DNA of 64,000 bases, taken from NCBI RefSeq assembly GCF_012033695.1, contig NZ_JAAVJI010000011.1:62001-126000 (forward strand), given 5' to 3'. Within the stretch, counting starts at the first letter, position 1. Each line of letters starts with the position of its first letter. The notes under the pieces are model-generated. The model saw only the letters and a program-made list of their open reading frames with translations, did not search any database and was not told the DNA's origin. Both the position numbers and the translations under genes were made by a program. This document shows positions 8,758-16,982 of the stretch, piece by piece. The stretch comes from Pseudomonas quercus (GTDB taxonomy: Bacteria > Pseudomonadota > Gammaproteobacteria > Pseudomonadales > Pseudomonadaceae).

Positions 8758-9471
8758 CTATACAAACAGGCTGACGGCCAAGGGCAGGAAGACTGCAGTG
8801 GCCAACCCCATCAGGCTCATACCTAACGCGGCAAACCCGCCGCAGGTTTCACCTTCCTGCAGTGCAACGGACGTACCGACAGCATGGGACGTCAGCCCTA
8901 ATGCCATGCCACGTGCCTCCGGTGCCTGCACCTTGAGTAGCCGTAGAATACCTGGGCCGAAAATGCCGCCGATTACCCCGGTGGTCAATACGAACACGGC
9001 GGCCAGTGCCGGTACACCGCCCAACTGGCCGGCCACCAGCATGGCAATGGGTGAGGTGACGGATTTGGGGGCCATGGTCATGAGTGTTTCGTGATCTGCA
9101 CCAAAGCACCAGCCCAGCCATACGCCAGACCCGGTGGCCGCCAGCCCGCCGACAACCAGCGTAAGCACCGTAGGCCAGAACAGTTGCCGTATACGCCGCA
9201 GGTTCAGAAATAGTGGAACCGCCAAGGCCACCGTTGCTGGCCCCAGCAGGGTGGCGAGGATCTCCGTGCCGTGCCGATATTCGGCATAACTGATGCCACA
9301 CGCCAACAGCACGCCTACGACCAGCAGCATCGATAGCAGCACCGGCTGGAGAAACACCAGGCGCGTGCGCTCGTAAAGGGCCATGGCGGCTTGATACGCG
9401 CCCAGGCTTACGCCAATGCCAAAGAGAGGGTGGTGGGTAACCGAGGCCACTGCACCCTGCCAGTCAAGCAT
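8758..9471 (-). CDS. lrgB: LrgB/CidB-family membrane protein
   Basis: Integral membrane partner of the holin-like LrgA, in a family tied to murein hydrolase control, programmed lysis and pyruvate/glycolate transport. About seven hydrophobic segments; conserved family stretches include PLFGIGVSLGAYQ near the start, ALGPATVALAVPLF, KSVTSPIAM and TSHAVGTS. I use ATG 9471 rather than the GTG just before it at 9474; it overlaps the end of lrgA by 8 bases. 237 residues, normal length. Confidence 0.93.
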   Translation of the reverse strand: MLDWQGAVASVTHHPLFGIGVSLGAYQAAMALYERTRLVFLQPVLLSMLLVVGVLLACGISYAEYRHGTEILATLLGPATVALAVPLFLNLRRIRQLFWPTVLTLVVGGLAATGSGVWLGWCFGADHETLMTMAPKSVTSPIAMLVAGQLGGVPALAAVFVLTTGVIGGIFGPGILRLLKVQAPEARGMALGLTSHAVGTSVALQEGETCGGFAALGMSLMGLATAVFLPLAVSLFV

Positions 9472-9835
9472 CACGACCCCCCTCAGGCTGCCCGACCTTG
9501 AGGTTGATCAAGCGATTCATCAGCCACCCTGTCAGGCCAAGAGACACCACCACCGAGATGCCCAGCGCGCCCACGATTGCCCAGAAGTGCTGAGCAATCA
9601 CCGAGGCATAGACCATAACCCCGACAGCAGGCGGCACCAGCAGCAAGGGCAGGTAGCGCAGCAGGCTGGAGGCCGCCAGCTCGATAGGCTGAGGCACGTC
9701 ACCCCGGTACATCAACCACGCCAGCAGGCAAAGCAGCCCTATGATGGGCCCTGGCAGCATGGGCAGGAACAATTGATGAATGGCCGTGCCGAACAGTTGG
9801 AACAGAATCAGCCAGGTCAGCCCTCGCAACAACAT
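9464..9835 (-). CDS. lrgA: LrgA/CidA-family holin-like protein
   Basis: Small membrane protein (123 residues) with four hydrophobic segments, matching the CidA/LrgA family through GTAIHQLFLPMLPGPIIGLL near the N-terminus and the VPPAVGVM segment in the middle. Start ATG 9835 has an AGGAAGG ribosome site close by. It precedes and overlaps lrgB, giving a two-gene unit. No LytTR or LysR-type regulator is found next to it, so its usual regulation is not evident here. Confidence 0.93.
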   Translation of the reverse strand: MLLRGLTWLILFQLFGTAIHQLFLPMLPGPIIGLLCLLAWLMYRGDVPQPIELAASSLLRYLPLLLVPPAVGVMVYASVIAQHFWAIVGALGISVVVSLGLTGWLMNRLINLKVGQPEGGRDA

Positions 9836-9912
9836 AGCCTTCCTCCTCGTGGCGGCTTGAAGTGGGCGGCATTATAGGCATGGTCTCACTGCACCGTACT
9901 CAGGATCTGCCC

Positions 9913-10368
9913 ATGCGCCAGGTACCCGCCCATCATTTGAAAGACTTTATCGGCCAGGAACTGGGCTGCTCCGACTGGCTGCTAATCGATCAAGCCCGCA
10001 TTGATCGGTTCGCGGATGCCACAGGCGACCATCAATACATCCATGTAGACCCTGTGCGTGCTGCCCACAGCCCTTTCGGGACGACCGTTGCCCATGGCTT
10101 GCTGACCTTGTCACTGATTCCGAGCCTGCTCGACGGCTTGCTGGTGCTACCCGAAGGCCTGCAAATGACCGTCAATTACGGCCTAGACGCGGTACGCTTC
10201 CTACAGCCTGTCCCTGTGAATGCCCAGGTGCGGCTGCGAGCGACCTTGCTGGGCGTGGATGAGAAGCGTCCAGGCCAATGGTTACTAAAGGTCCAGGCGA
10301 CCCTGGAGATCGAAGGCCAGGCCAAACCTGCCTGTGTGGCAGAGCCTCTTTTGCTGTGTTTCGTCTGA
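9913..10368 (+). CDS. MaoC-like (R)-specific enoyl-CoA hydratase
   Basis: Single hot-dog-fold dehydratase of 151 residues. The hydratase-2 signature is visible as the D-x4-H pair in ADATGDHQYIHVDP with FGTTVAHGLLTLSL following it, containing the catalytic Asp/His. Such proteins hydrate trans-2-enoyl-CoA for beta-oxidation or polyhydroxyalkanoate precursor supply; the substrate here cannot be told. The open frame extends upstream to 9862, but ATG 9913 follows an AGGA site at the right distance and gives the normal family length. Divergent from lrgA. Confidence 0.9.
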   Translation: MRQVPAHHLKDFIGQELGCSDWLLIDQARIDRFADATGDHQYIHVDPVRAAHSPFGTTVAHGLLTLSLIPSLLDGLLVLPEGLQMTVNYGLDAVRFLQPVPVNAQVRLRATLLGVDEKRPGQWLLKVQATLEIEGQAKPACVAEPLLLCFV

Positions 10369-10451
10369 GCAGCACCGGTAACCGCGCCAAGGGCTGTATA
10401 CAACCACAGCTTGTGCGGCATACTCGGCGCCTCGATTGCCCGGACCCTGTC

Positions 10452-12176
10452 ATGCGCGTATTTGCTCCACTGGCCGTGTGCCTGCTCCTTGCCGCGTGCG
10501 GCGAAGGTAAACCCCTGCTGCCTGCCGATGCTCGCCTGCCTGACGGCGGCCAGTACCGGGGCACCATTGTAGATGGGTTGCTGCAAGGCCAGGGGCGGGT
10601 GGACTACCCCAATGGCAGCTGGTACGCAGGCACGTTCAAGGATGGCCAGTGGAACGGCAATGGCGAATGGCATGGCCCCAATGGCGAGGTATACCGTGGT
10701 GAGTTCAGCCAAGGCCTGTTCGAAGGGCAAGGCACGCTGACTACAGCCACCACCACCTACACCGGCAGTTTCAAGCGCGGCAAACGTGAAGGCGAAGGTA
10801 CGCTCAAGGCGCCGGGCCGCAACTATCGAGGCGGGTTCCAGAACGATCAGTACGCCGGGGCGGGCCATCTGGACATGGACGATGGCAGCGTTTACCAAGG
10901 CGACTTCGAGCGCGGCCAGCCCAATGGCGAAGGTGTGCGTACCGACGCGGACGGCAACCAGTTCAGTGGCCACTTTGTGGACGGCCAGCTCGAAGGGCAT
11001 GGCACGTTCAGCAACGGCGATGGCGACCAGTACATCGGTGACTTCCACCATGGGCGCCTGGAAGGCCATGGCCGGTATGAAACCCAGGCAGGCGACGTGT
11101 GGATCGGCCAGTTCAAAGATGGCGCGCCCAATGGCCCAGGCGACCTGTTCGCCAACGATGGCAGCCACTATCAAGGCGACTTCGTGGATTGGCACTTCCA
11201 AGGGGAAGGCCAACTGGCGTCGGCCGATGGCAGCCTCTACACCGGCGGCTTTGCCAACGATGCCTACCAAGGCAAAGGCACACTGGTAGTGCCTGGCCAA
11301 GCGCCGCAGGCTGGGTATTGGGCAGAAGGCCGCCGCGTACGCGACGAACATGACCGCGCCCTGCCTGATCCTCTGGAGCAAGGCCTGCTGGTTCAAGGCG
11401 CCCTGCTGGATCGCGCGCTCAATCGCCTGCCGAACTCCAGCCCGGCCATTGAACTCTACAGCTTGACGCTGGGTGGCGATGGGGAGCAAAGCGTGTTTAT
11501 GCGCGAGGCCGATTACGTTCATGACCTGCTGGCCACCCGGTTTGGGGCGGTAGGTGGCGTGACCCTGGTCAACCACCGCGATCACCTGACCGACAGGGCG
11601 ATGGCGACACGAGAAACCCTCGCCCGCTCGGTACAGGCCATTGCCCAGCGCAGTGGCCCGGAGGACCTGGTGTTCATTTACCTCACCAGCCATGGCACTT
11701 CCGAGCATGAACTGGTGCTGGAGCAGCCGCGCCTCCAGCTAAGCGATATTTCCGGCCAGGATCTCGCCGCCTTGCTGGCACCGCTCAAGGATAGAGACAA
11801 GGTCGTGGTTGTTTCGGCCTGCTATTCCGGCGGGTTCATTGAACCCTTGAAGAATGACAGGACGCTTGTGATCACAGCCTCGCGGCCTGACAGGGTGTCC
11901 TTCGGCTGCTCGGAAGAGGCCGACTTTACCTACTTCGGCGACGCGCTGTTCGCTCAGGCGCTCACTGCCACGGATGACTTGCAGGTTGCTTTCCAGCAAG
12001 CCAGCAGCATCGTTGCGCAGCGCGAGCAAGCTGAAAACTTCGAGGCGTCCGAACCTCAGATGTGGGCCCCCAAGGGCGTGCTCACCCATTGGCATCGGCT
12101 ACGACAGCAGCAGGCCAGTGCAGCGCTGCACGATAGCAGCAACAATAGCCCATCAAAATTGCCCGCCCGCCATTGA
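10452..12176 (+). CDS. Lipoprotein with 11 MORN repeats and a C13-family (caspase-like) peptidase domain
   Basis: 574 residues from ATG 10452. A lipoprotein signal (LLLAAC, cysteine at 16) is followed by eleven repeats of roughly 23 residues of MORN type (YxGxFxxGxxxGxG), spanning about residues 35-285. The C-terminal part (about 320-540) is a C13/legumain-like clan CD cysteine peptidase: catalytic His in LTSHGTSEH (H414) and Cys in VVSACYSGG (C457). Export and lipid anchoring suggest a periplasmic or outer-membrane location. The substrate is unknown. Related C13 proteins with MORN repeats occur in other pseudomonads, but I know of no settled function. The long open frame on the opposite strand is a by-product of the repeats. 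Confidence 0.93.
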   Translation: MRVFAPLAVCLLLAACGEGKPLLPADARLPDGGQYRGTIVDGLLQGQGRVDYPNGSWYAGTFKDGQWNGNGEWHGPNGEVYRGEFSQGLFEGQGTLTTATTTYTGSFKRGKREGEGTLKAPGRNYRGGFQNDQYAGAGHLDMDDGSVYQGDFERGQPNGEGVRTDADGNQFSGHFVDGQLEGHGTFSNGDGDQYIGDFHHGRLEGHGRYETQAGDVWIGQFKDGAPNGPGDLFANDGSHYQGDFVDWHFQGEGQLASADGSLYTGGFANDAYQGKGTLVVPGQAPQAGYWAEGRRVRDEHDRALPDPLEQGLLVQGALLDRALNRLPNSSPAIELYSLTLGGDGEQSVFMREADYVHDLLATRFGAVGGVTLVNHRDHLTDRAMATRETLARSVQAIAQRSGPEDLVFIYLTSHGTSEHELVLEQPRLQLSDISGQDLAALLAPLKDRDKVVVVSACYSGGFIEPLKNDRTLVITASRPDRVSFGCSEEADFTYFGDALFAQALTATDDLQVAFQQASSIVAQREQAENFEASEPQMWAPKGVLTHWHRLRQQQASAALHDSSNNSPSKLPARH

Positions 12177-12191
12177 ACCCCAGGAGCCGCT

Positions 12192-12833
12192 ATGTACCTG
12201 ACCCCACAGAACATCCTGCTTGCGGGCGCAACCGGGCTTACCGGTGAGCACGTGCTGGACCGGCTGCTGAACGAGCCGACGGTGAAGCGGGTAGTGGCTC
12301 CAACGCGCCGCCCGCTGGCCGAACACAGCCGGCTGGATAACCCTATTGGCGAACTGGCAGAGCTTTTGCCGAGCCTGGAAGGGCCTGTGGATACCGCGTT
12401 CTGCTGCCTGGGCACAACGATCAAGCAGGCCGGCTCTCAAGCGGCCTTCCGCGCCGTTGACCATGATCTGGTCGTCGCCTTCGCGCAACGCGCCAGGGCA
12501 CTGGGGGCACGCCACTTGCTGGTTATCAGTGCGGTAGGGGCTGACCCAGAGGCCTCAACGTTCTATAACCAGGTCAAAGGCGAGCTGGAAATGACGCTTC
12601 GCCAACAGCAGTGGCCACAATTGACATTGGCACGGCCTTCCCTGCTGATTGGTAACCGTAGCGAGCCGCGCCTGGCCGAACAGATCGCTGGCCCGTTGTC
12701 CCGCCTGATTCCTGGCAAGTACCACGGCATAGAAGCCTGCCAACTGGCCAGGGCCCTATGGCGCCTGGCGCTGGAAGAAAGCGACGGCATTCGGGTGGTA
12801 GAGTCCGACGATTTGAGAAAACTGGGCCGGTAG
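12192..12833 (+). CDS. NAD(P)-binding short-chain oxidoreductase, HTATIP2/YwnB-like
   Basis: 213-residue Rossmann-fold protein of the atypical short-chain dehydrogenase type. The nucleotide-binding motif is GATGLTGEHV (residues 13-22). The segments VDTAFCCLGTT, HLLVISAVGAD, and the YNQVKGELE stretch with the conserved Tyr/Lys positions match the CC3/TIP30-like group. The substrate is unknown. It starts 15 bases after the MORN-C13 gene in the same direction, so the two could be one transcript, though a functional link is not implied. Confidence 0.88.
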   Translation: MYLTPQNILLAGATGLTGEHVLDRLLNEPTVKRVVAPTRRPLAEHSRLDNPIGELAELLPSLEGPVDTAFCCLGTTIKQAGSQAAFRAVDHDLVVAFAQRARALGARHLLVISAVGADPEASTFYNQVKGELEMTLRQQQWPQLTLARPSLLIGNRSEPRLAEQIAGPLSRLIPGKYHGIEACQLARALWRLALEESDGIRVVESDDLRKLGR

Positions 12834-12845
12834 GCCTGCTAGCGC

Positions 12846-13133
12846 TTACAGCCCGCCCTGGGCCTGGTACCCCACCCCTATCGCCGACAACAGCGAAAAG
12901 GGCAGCAATACCGTATCGAGCAAGGCGCTGGCGGGGAGATCCGCTCGTGGCCAGGCAGGCGGTTGTGCGCCAAACCGGTCCATGGGGCAGCATCCGCCCT
13001 GGAGTGCGTACAGGTCCAACCGTGTGCCAGCGTACACCAGAGGGGCACCCGCCTTGGCGGCGTCCAAGGTGCGAACACTGGCACAGCCCGTGGTGAGGGC
13101 TAGCACCATCAGCGGCAGCCAGGCCTTACTCAT
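12846..13133 (-). CDS. YceK/YidQ-family small lipoprotein
   Basis: 95 residues with a lipoprotein signal (LMVLALTTGCAS, cysteine at 17). The rest matches the YceK/YidQ family: YAGTRLDLYAL in the middle and SALLDTVLLPFSL towards the C-terminus, a stretch that in relatives precedes a membrane-associated end. Function is unknown. The start overlaps the end of ubiX by 8 bases, so it is the last gene of the mpl-ubiX-yceK group. Confidence 0.9.
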   Translation of the reverse strand: MSKAWLPLMVLALTTGCASVRTLDAAKAGAPLVYAGTRLDLYALQGGCCPMDRFGAQPPAWPRADLPASALLDTVLLPFSLLSAIGVGYQAQGGL

Positions 13134-13755
13134 CGTTACCTACGTGGTACTCACCCCAGCGCGGCAACATGTCCTGAGGCACGTCCAGCAGGTTCAGGAT
13201 ACGCGCCACCACAAAATCCACCAGGTCGTCGATGGTTTGTGGCTGATGGTAGAACCCGGGAGAAGCGGGCACGATGATCGCCCCATGCTGCGACAGCTTG
13301 AGCATGTTCTCCAGGTGCAGCGTGGAGTACGGCGCCTCTCGGGGAACCAGAATCAACGTGCGGCGTTCCTTGAGGGTCACATCTGCCGCACGCTCGATCA
13401 GGTTGTTGCATGCGCCTGTGGCAATGGCCGACAGCGTGCCCGTGGAACAGGGCACTACCACCATGGCGCTTGGTGCACCGGAACCGGAGGCTACCGGGGC
13501 CATCCAGTCTTCCTTGCCATACACCTTGATCTGGCCTGCACTGGCCCCGGTGTATTCCGTGAGGAAGGTCTGCATGGCCTGGGGCTTGGCCGGCAACGTC
13601 ACGTCTGTCTCGGTGGCCAGCACCAGTTGGGCCGCCTTGGAAATCAGAAAATGCACTTCACGGTCTTCGCGCACCAGGCAGTCCAGCAGGCGCAGGCCGT
13701 ACTGAGCGCCGGACGCCCCCGTCATTGCAAGGGTGATACGTTGCGGACCGTTCAT
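13126..13755 (-). CDS. ubiX: Flavin prenyltransferase UbiX
   Basis: Attaches dimethylallyl to FMN to make the prenylated flavin cofactor that UbiD-type decarboxylases need, including the one in ubiquinone synthesis. 209 residues with the flavoprotein signature TGASGAQYGLRLLD at the start, the PCSTGTLSAIATGACNNL segment, and REAPYSTLHLENML, all diagnostic for UbiX/PAD1. Overlaps the mpl stop codon by 4 bases (ATGA), implying coupling. The gene pair mpl-ubiX is common in pseudomonads. Confidence 0.96.
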   Translation of the reverse strand: MNGPQRITLAMTGASGAQYGLRLLDCLVREDREVHFLISKAAQLVLATETDVTLPAKPQAMQTFLTEYTGASAGQIKVYGKEDWMAPVASGSGAPSAMVVVPCSTGTLSAIATGACNNLIERAADVTLKERRTLILVPREAPYSTLHLENMLKLSQHGAIIVPASPGFYHQPQTIDDLVDFVVARILNLLDVPQDMLPRWGEYHVGNDE

Positions 13756-15101
13756 TTCAATGCCTCAGCCAATTTACCGTGAAGGCCGCCAAAGCCGCCA
13801 TTGCTCATAATCACCACATGGGTACCAGGTGCAGCCTGGGCCTTGACCTGGGCGATGATCGCCTCAAGGCTGTCGACCACGGTGCTAGCCACTGTGCAGT
13901 GGGCAACCGCCCCGGGCAGGTCCCACCCCAGGTTGGGCGGCGCGTACCAGATCACTTGGTCTGCCTGGGCTACGCTGGCCGGTAGGCCTTCTCGGTGTGC
14001 GCCCAGCTTCATGGAGTTGGAGCGGGGCTCAACGATAGCAATGACCTGTGCCGCACCCACGCGCTTGCGCAAGCCGTCCAGGGTGGTAGCGATGGCCGTG
14101 GGGTGGTGGGCAAAATCGTCGTACACCCTAATGCCGTTGACCTGCGCAACAACCTCCATGCGCCGCTTCACGTTGCGGAACCGGCACAAGCCCTCGATGC
14201 CCAGTGCGGGCACAACGCCCACATGGCGCGCCGCTGCCAGGCAGGCCAAGGCATTATCCACGTTGTGACGGCCGGTGAGGGGCCATTCAACCACCCCCTC
14301 TACCTGGCCATTGAACAGCACTTCAAAGCGGGAGCCGTCTTCACTCAGCAGCCGGGCATGCCACTGGCCGCCCTCCCCTGTGGTCTGCACTGGCGTCCAG
14401 CAGCCCATCTCGATAACCCGCGCCAGGGCCGTTTCACGCGCGGGGTGAACGATCAGGCCTTCACCTGGGATGGTCCGCACCAAGTGATGGAACTGGCGCT
14501 CGATAGCAGCCAAGTCCGGGAAAATATCAGCGTGGTCGAATTCCAGGTTGTTAAGAATGGCCGTGCGGGGGCGGTAATGAACGAACTTCGAGCGTTTGTC
14601 GAAGAAGGCACTGTCGTACTCGTCAGCTTCCACCACAAAAAACGGCGTATTACCCAAACGCGCTGATACGTCGAAATTCTGTGGAATGCCCCCGATCAGA
14701 AAACCAGGCGCCATGCCGGCGTGTTCCAGCACCCAGGCCAGCATGCTGCTGGTGGTGGTCTTGCCATGGGTGCCCGCTACCGCCATCACCCAGCGCCCTT
14801 GCAATACGTGGTCTGCCAACCACTGAGGGCCGGAGACGTAGGGCAAGCCCTTGTTGAGCACATACTCTACGGCCGGGTTGCCACGGGACAGGGCGTTGCC
14901 GATCACTACCAGGTCGGGGGCAGGCTCCAATTGCACAGGATCGTAGCCTTGGGTCAGCTCGATGCCCTGGGCCTGAAGCTGCGTGCTCATGGGGGGATAC
15001 ACGTTCGCGTCGGAGCCCGTCACTCGGTGCCCGGCCTCCTTGGCGAGGACCGCCAAAGAGCCCATGAAAGTACCGCAGATGCCAAGAATGTGGATATGCA
15101 T
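13752..15101 (-). CDS. mpl: UDP-N-acetylmuramate:L-alanyl-gamma-D-glutamyl-meso-diaminopimelate ligase
   Basis: Murein-recycling ligase that joins recovered tripeptide to UDP-MurNAc, bypassing MurC-D-E. From ATG 15101, preceded by GAGG at the right distance, it is 449 residues, the family size; the frame stays open to 15155 but that extension lacks support. Mur-ligase motifs visible: N-terminal HILGICGTFMGSLA Rossmann loop, P-loop AGTHGKTTTSSM (about 110-121), and EVVAQ followed by YDDFAHHPTAI, the region diagnostic of Mpl and MurC. Confidence 0.97.
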   Translation of the reverse strand: MHIHILGICGTFMGSLAVLAKEAGHRVTGSDANVYPPMSTQLQAQGIELTQGYDPVQLEPAPDLVVIGNALSRGNPAVEYVLNKGLPYVSGPQWLADHVLQGRWVMAVAGTHGKTTTSSMLAWVLEHAGMAPGFLIGGIPQNFDVSARLGNTPFFVVEADEYDSAFFDKRSKFVHYRPRTAILNNLEFDHADIFPDLAAIERQFHHLVRTIPGEGLIVHPARETALARVIEMGCWTPVQTTGEGGQWHARLLSEDGSRFEVLFNGQVEGVVEWPLTGRHNVDNALACLAAARHVGVVPALGIEGLCRFRNVKRRMEVVAQVNGIRVYDDFAHHPTAIATTLDGLRKRVGAAQVIAIVEPRSNSMKLGAHREGLPASVAQADQVIWYAPPNLGWDLPGAVAHCTVASTVVDSLEAIIAQVKAQAAPGTHVVIMSNGGFGGLHGKLAEALK

Positions 15102-15226
15102 GTTCAACCTCGGAAAACATCGCCGCAGGGTAGCCCAGCCCACGGAGAATTTCACCCGCCGGGTGCGGTTGCGCGTGCCAAGCCATGGCGGGGCATTTTT
15201 CCATAGAGGGTATTGCGCCGAAGCAG

Positions 15227-15242
15227 TGGCTTAGGGTTTGCT
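15227..15242 (+). promoter_or_regulatory. Candidate sigma-54 (RpoN) promoter of the aldehyde dehydrogenase gene
   Basis: TGGCTTAGGGTTTGCT contains the GG and GC pairs exactly ten bases apart, the invariant spacing of -24/-12 promoters, with a TGGC/TTGC context. It ends 41 bases before the aldehyde dehydrogenase start, leaving room for a short leader. No enhancer-binding activator gene adjoins it. Confidence 0.65.
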
Positions 15243-15283
15243 CTACGCTTGCGTGCACAGCCAAACAATAAGAGGACACCGCC

Positions 15284-16804
15284 ATGCAATATCCACATCC
15301 CGGCACCGAAGGCGCTACCGTTTCCTTCAAGGAACGCTACGGCAACTACATTGGCGGCCAGTTCGTAGCGCCTGTGAAAGGCCAGTATTTCACCAATACT
15401 TCACCGGTGAATGGCCAGCCTATTGCTGAATTTCCCCGCTCCAGCGCCGAAGACATCGAAAAGGCGTTGGATGCCGCCCATGCTGCTGCCGAAGCCTGGG
15501 GCAGCACCTCTGTGCAGGCGCGCTCACTGGTGCTGCTGAAAATCGCTGACCGAATCGAGCAGAACCTGGAACTGCTGGCCATCACCGAAACCTGGGACAA
15601 CGGCAAAGCCGTTCGGGAAACCCTCAACGCGGATATCCCGCTGGCGGCCGATCACTTCCGTTATTTCGCCGGTGCCCTGCGCGCCCAAGAAGGCAGCGCT
15701 GCGGAAATCGACGGTAACACTGTGGCATACCACATCCATGAACCCCTGGGCGTTGTAGGGCAAATCATCCCCTGGAACTTCCCGATCCTGATGGCCGCCT
15801 GGAAGCTGGCCCCGGCCTTGGCAGCGGGCAACTGCATCGTGCTTAAACCCGCCGAGCAGACACCCCTAGGCATTTCGGTACTGATGGAACTGATTGGTGA
15901 CCTGCTGCCGCCTGGCGTGCTTAACGTGGTGCAGGGTTATGGGAAAGAAGCGGGTGAAGCGCTGGCGACCAGCAAGCGTATCGCCAAGATCGCTTTCACC
16001 GGCTCAACCCCTGTGGGCTCGCACATCATGAAGTGCGCAGCCGAGAACATCATTCCCAGCACTGTGGAACTGGGTGGCAAGTCGCCCAACATCTTCTTCG
16101 AAGACATCATGCAAGCCGAGCCTTCATTCATCGAAAAGGCGGCTGAAGGCGTAGTGCTGGCGTTCTTCAACCAAGGTGAAGTGTGCACTTGCCCTTCTCG
16201 GGTGCTGGTGCAGGAGTCCATCTACGGGGCCTTCATGCAGGAAGTGATGAAAAAGGTGGAGCAGATCAAGCGTGGCGACCCGCTGGACACCGACACCATG
16301 ATCGGCGCCCAGGCGTCCCAGCAGCAGTTCGACAAGATTCTGGGCTACCTGGACATCGCCAAGAACGAAGGGGCCGAGCTGCTCAGCGGCGGCAAGGTCG
16401 AGAAGTTGGAAGGCGACTTGGCTACCGGTTACTACATCCAGCCAACCCTGCTCAAGGGCAATAACCGCATGCGGGTATTCCAGGAGGAAATCTTCGGCCC
16501 TGTGGTGAGCGTGACCACGTTCAAAGATGAAGCCGAGGCTTTGGCCATTGCCAACGACACGGAATTCGGCCTGGGTGCCGGCGTGTGGACGCGTGACATC
16601 AACCGTGCGTACCGTATGGGCCGGGGCATCAAGGCCGGCCGGGTATGGACCAACTGCTATCACCTGTACCCTGCCCATGCCGCGTTTGGCGGCTACAAGA
16701 AATCCGGGGTAGGCCGTGAAACCCACAAAATGATGCTTGACCACTACCAGCAGACCAAAAACCTGTTGGTGAGCTACGACATCAACCCGCTGGGCTTCTT
16801 CTAA
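15284..16804 (+). CDS. exaC: NAD-dependent aldehyde dehydrogenase, ExaC/AldB type
   Basis: 506-residue class I/II aldehyde dehydrogenase, closest in memory to the acetaldehyde/short-chain enzymes ExaC and AldB used in ethanol oxidation. The catalytic cysteine is in NQGEVCTCPSR, the general-base glutamate region is TVELGGKSPN, and the coenzyme loop is FTGSTPVGSHIM. AGAGGACACC supplies the ribosome site before ATG 15284. The sigma-54-like promoter upstream fits what is known of such genes in pseudomonads, where an AcoR/ExaE-like activator often lies next door; none does here. The exaC name is by resemblance, not proven orthology. Confidence 0.9.
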   Translation: MQYPHPGTEGATVSFKERYGNYIGGQFVAPVKGQYFTNTSPVNGQPIAEFPRSSAEDIEKALDAAHAAAEAWGSTSVQARSLVLLKIADRIEQNLELLAITETWDNGKAVRETLNADIPLAADHFRYFAGALRAQEGSAAEIDGNTVAYHIHEPLGVVGQIIPWNFPILMAAWKLAPALAAGNCIVLKPAEQTPLGISVLMELIGDLLPPGVLNVVQGYGKEAGEALATSKRIAKIAFTGSTPVGSHIMKCAAENIIPSTVELGGKSPNIFFEDIMQAEPSFIEKAAEGVVLAFFNQGEVCTCPSRVLVQESIYGAFMQEVMKKVEQIKRGDPLDTDTMIGAQASQQQFDKILGYLDIAKNEGAELLSGGKVEKLEGDLATGYYIQPTLLKGNNRMRVFQEEIFGPVVSVTTFKDEAEALAIANDTEFGLGAGVWTRDINRAYRMGRGIKAGRVWTNCYHLYPAHAAFGGYKKSGVGRETHKMMLDHYQQTKNLLVSYDINPLGFF

Positions 16805-16827
16805 CGGGTGGGCAGCGCCATGTAGCC

Positions 16828-16860
16828 GTAGCGGGCGCCTGCTCAGGCGGCGCCCGCTAC
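16828..16860 (+). terminator. GC-rich hairpin after the aldehyde dehydrogenase gene
   Basis: A perfect 12-bp stem (GTAGCGGGCGCC with its complement) closes a 9-base loop 23 bases past the stop codon. There is no T-run after it, so it may act as a weak or Rho-assisted terminator or as an mRNA 3'-end stabiliser. Confidence 0.55.
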
Positions 16861-16934
16861 CTGGTTTCTGCACCGCGCGCGCGCCCTTTGCCTGCCCTGG
16901 TTACCAAGGCTGAACTTCCTAGTGGATTCACCCG

Positions 16935-16940
16935 TATAAT
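16935..16940 (+). promoter_or_regulatory. Candidate -10 box for dedA
   Basis: A perfect TATAAT 42 bases before the dedA start. The -35 region is weak (CTGAAC at 16910-16915, 19-base spacing). Confidence 0.45.
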
Positions 16941-16982
16941 GGTGCTTTTTGCCCGAACGGGCATGGATACAGGCAGCCGTAT

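Noticed and set aside
9862..9912. N-terminal extension of the MaoC protein to 9862
   Set aside because: It lacks a ribosome site at the right distance, whereas ATG 9913 follows AGGA by seven bases and yields the normal family length.
10176..11708. A 510-codon open frame on the minus strand opposite the MORN-C13 gene
   Set aside because: The plus-strand MORN repeats produce stop-free antisense frames; the antisense product is repetitive and has no start signal.
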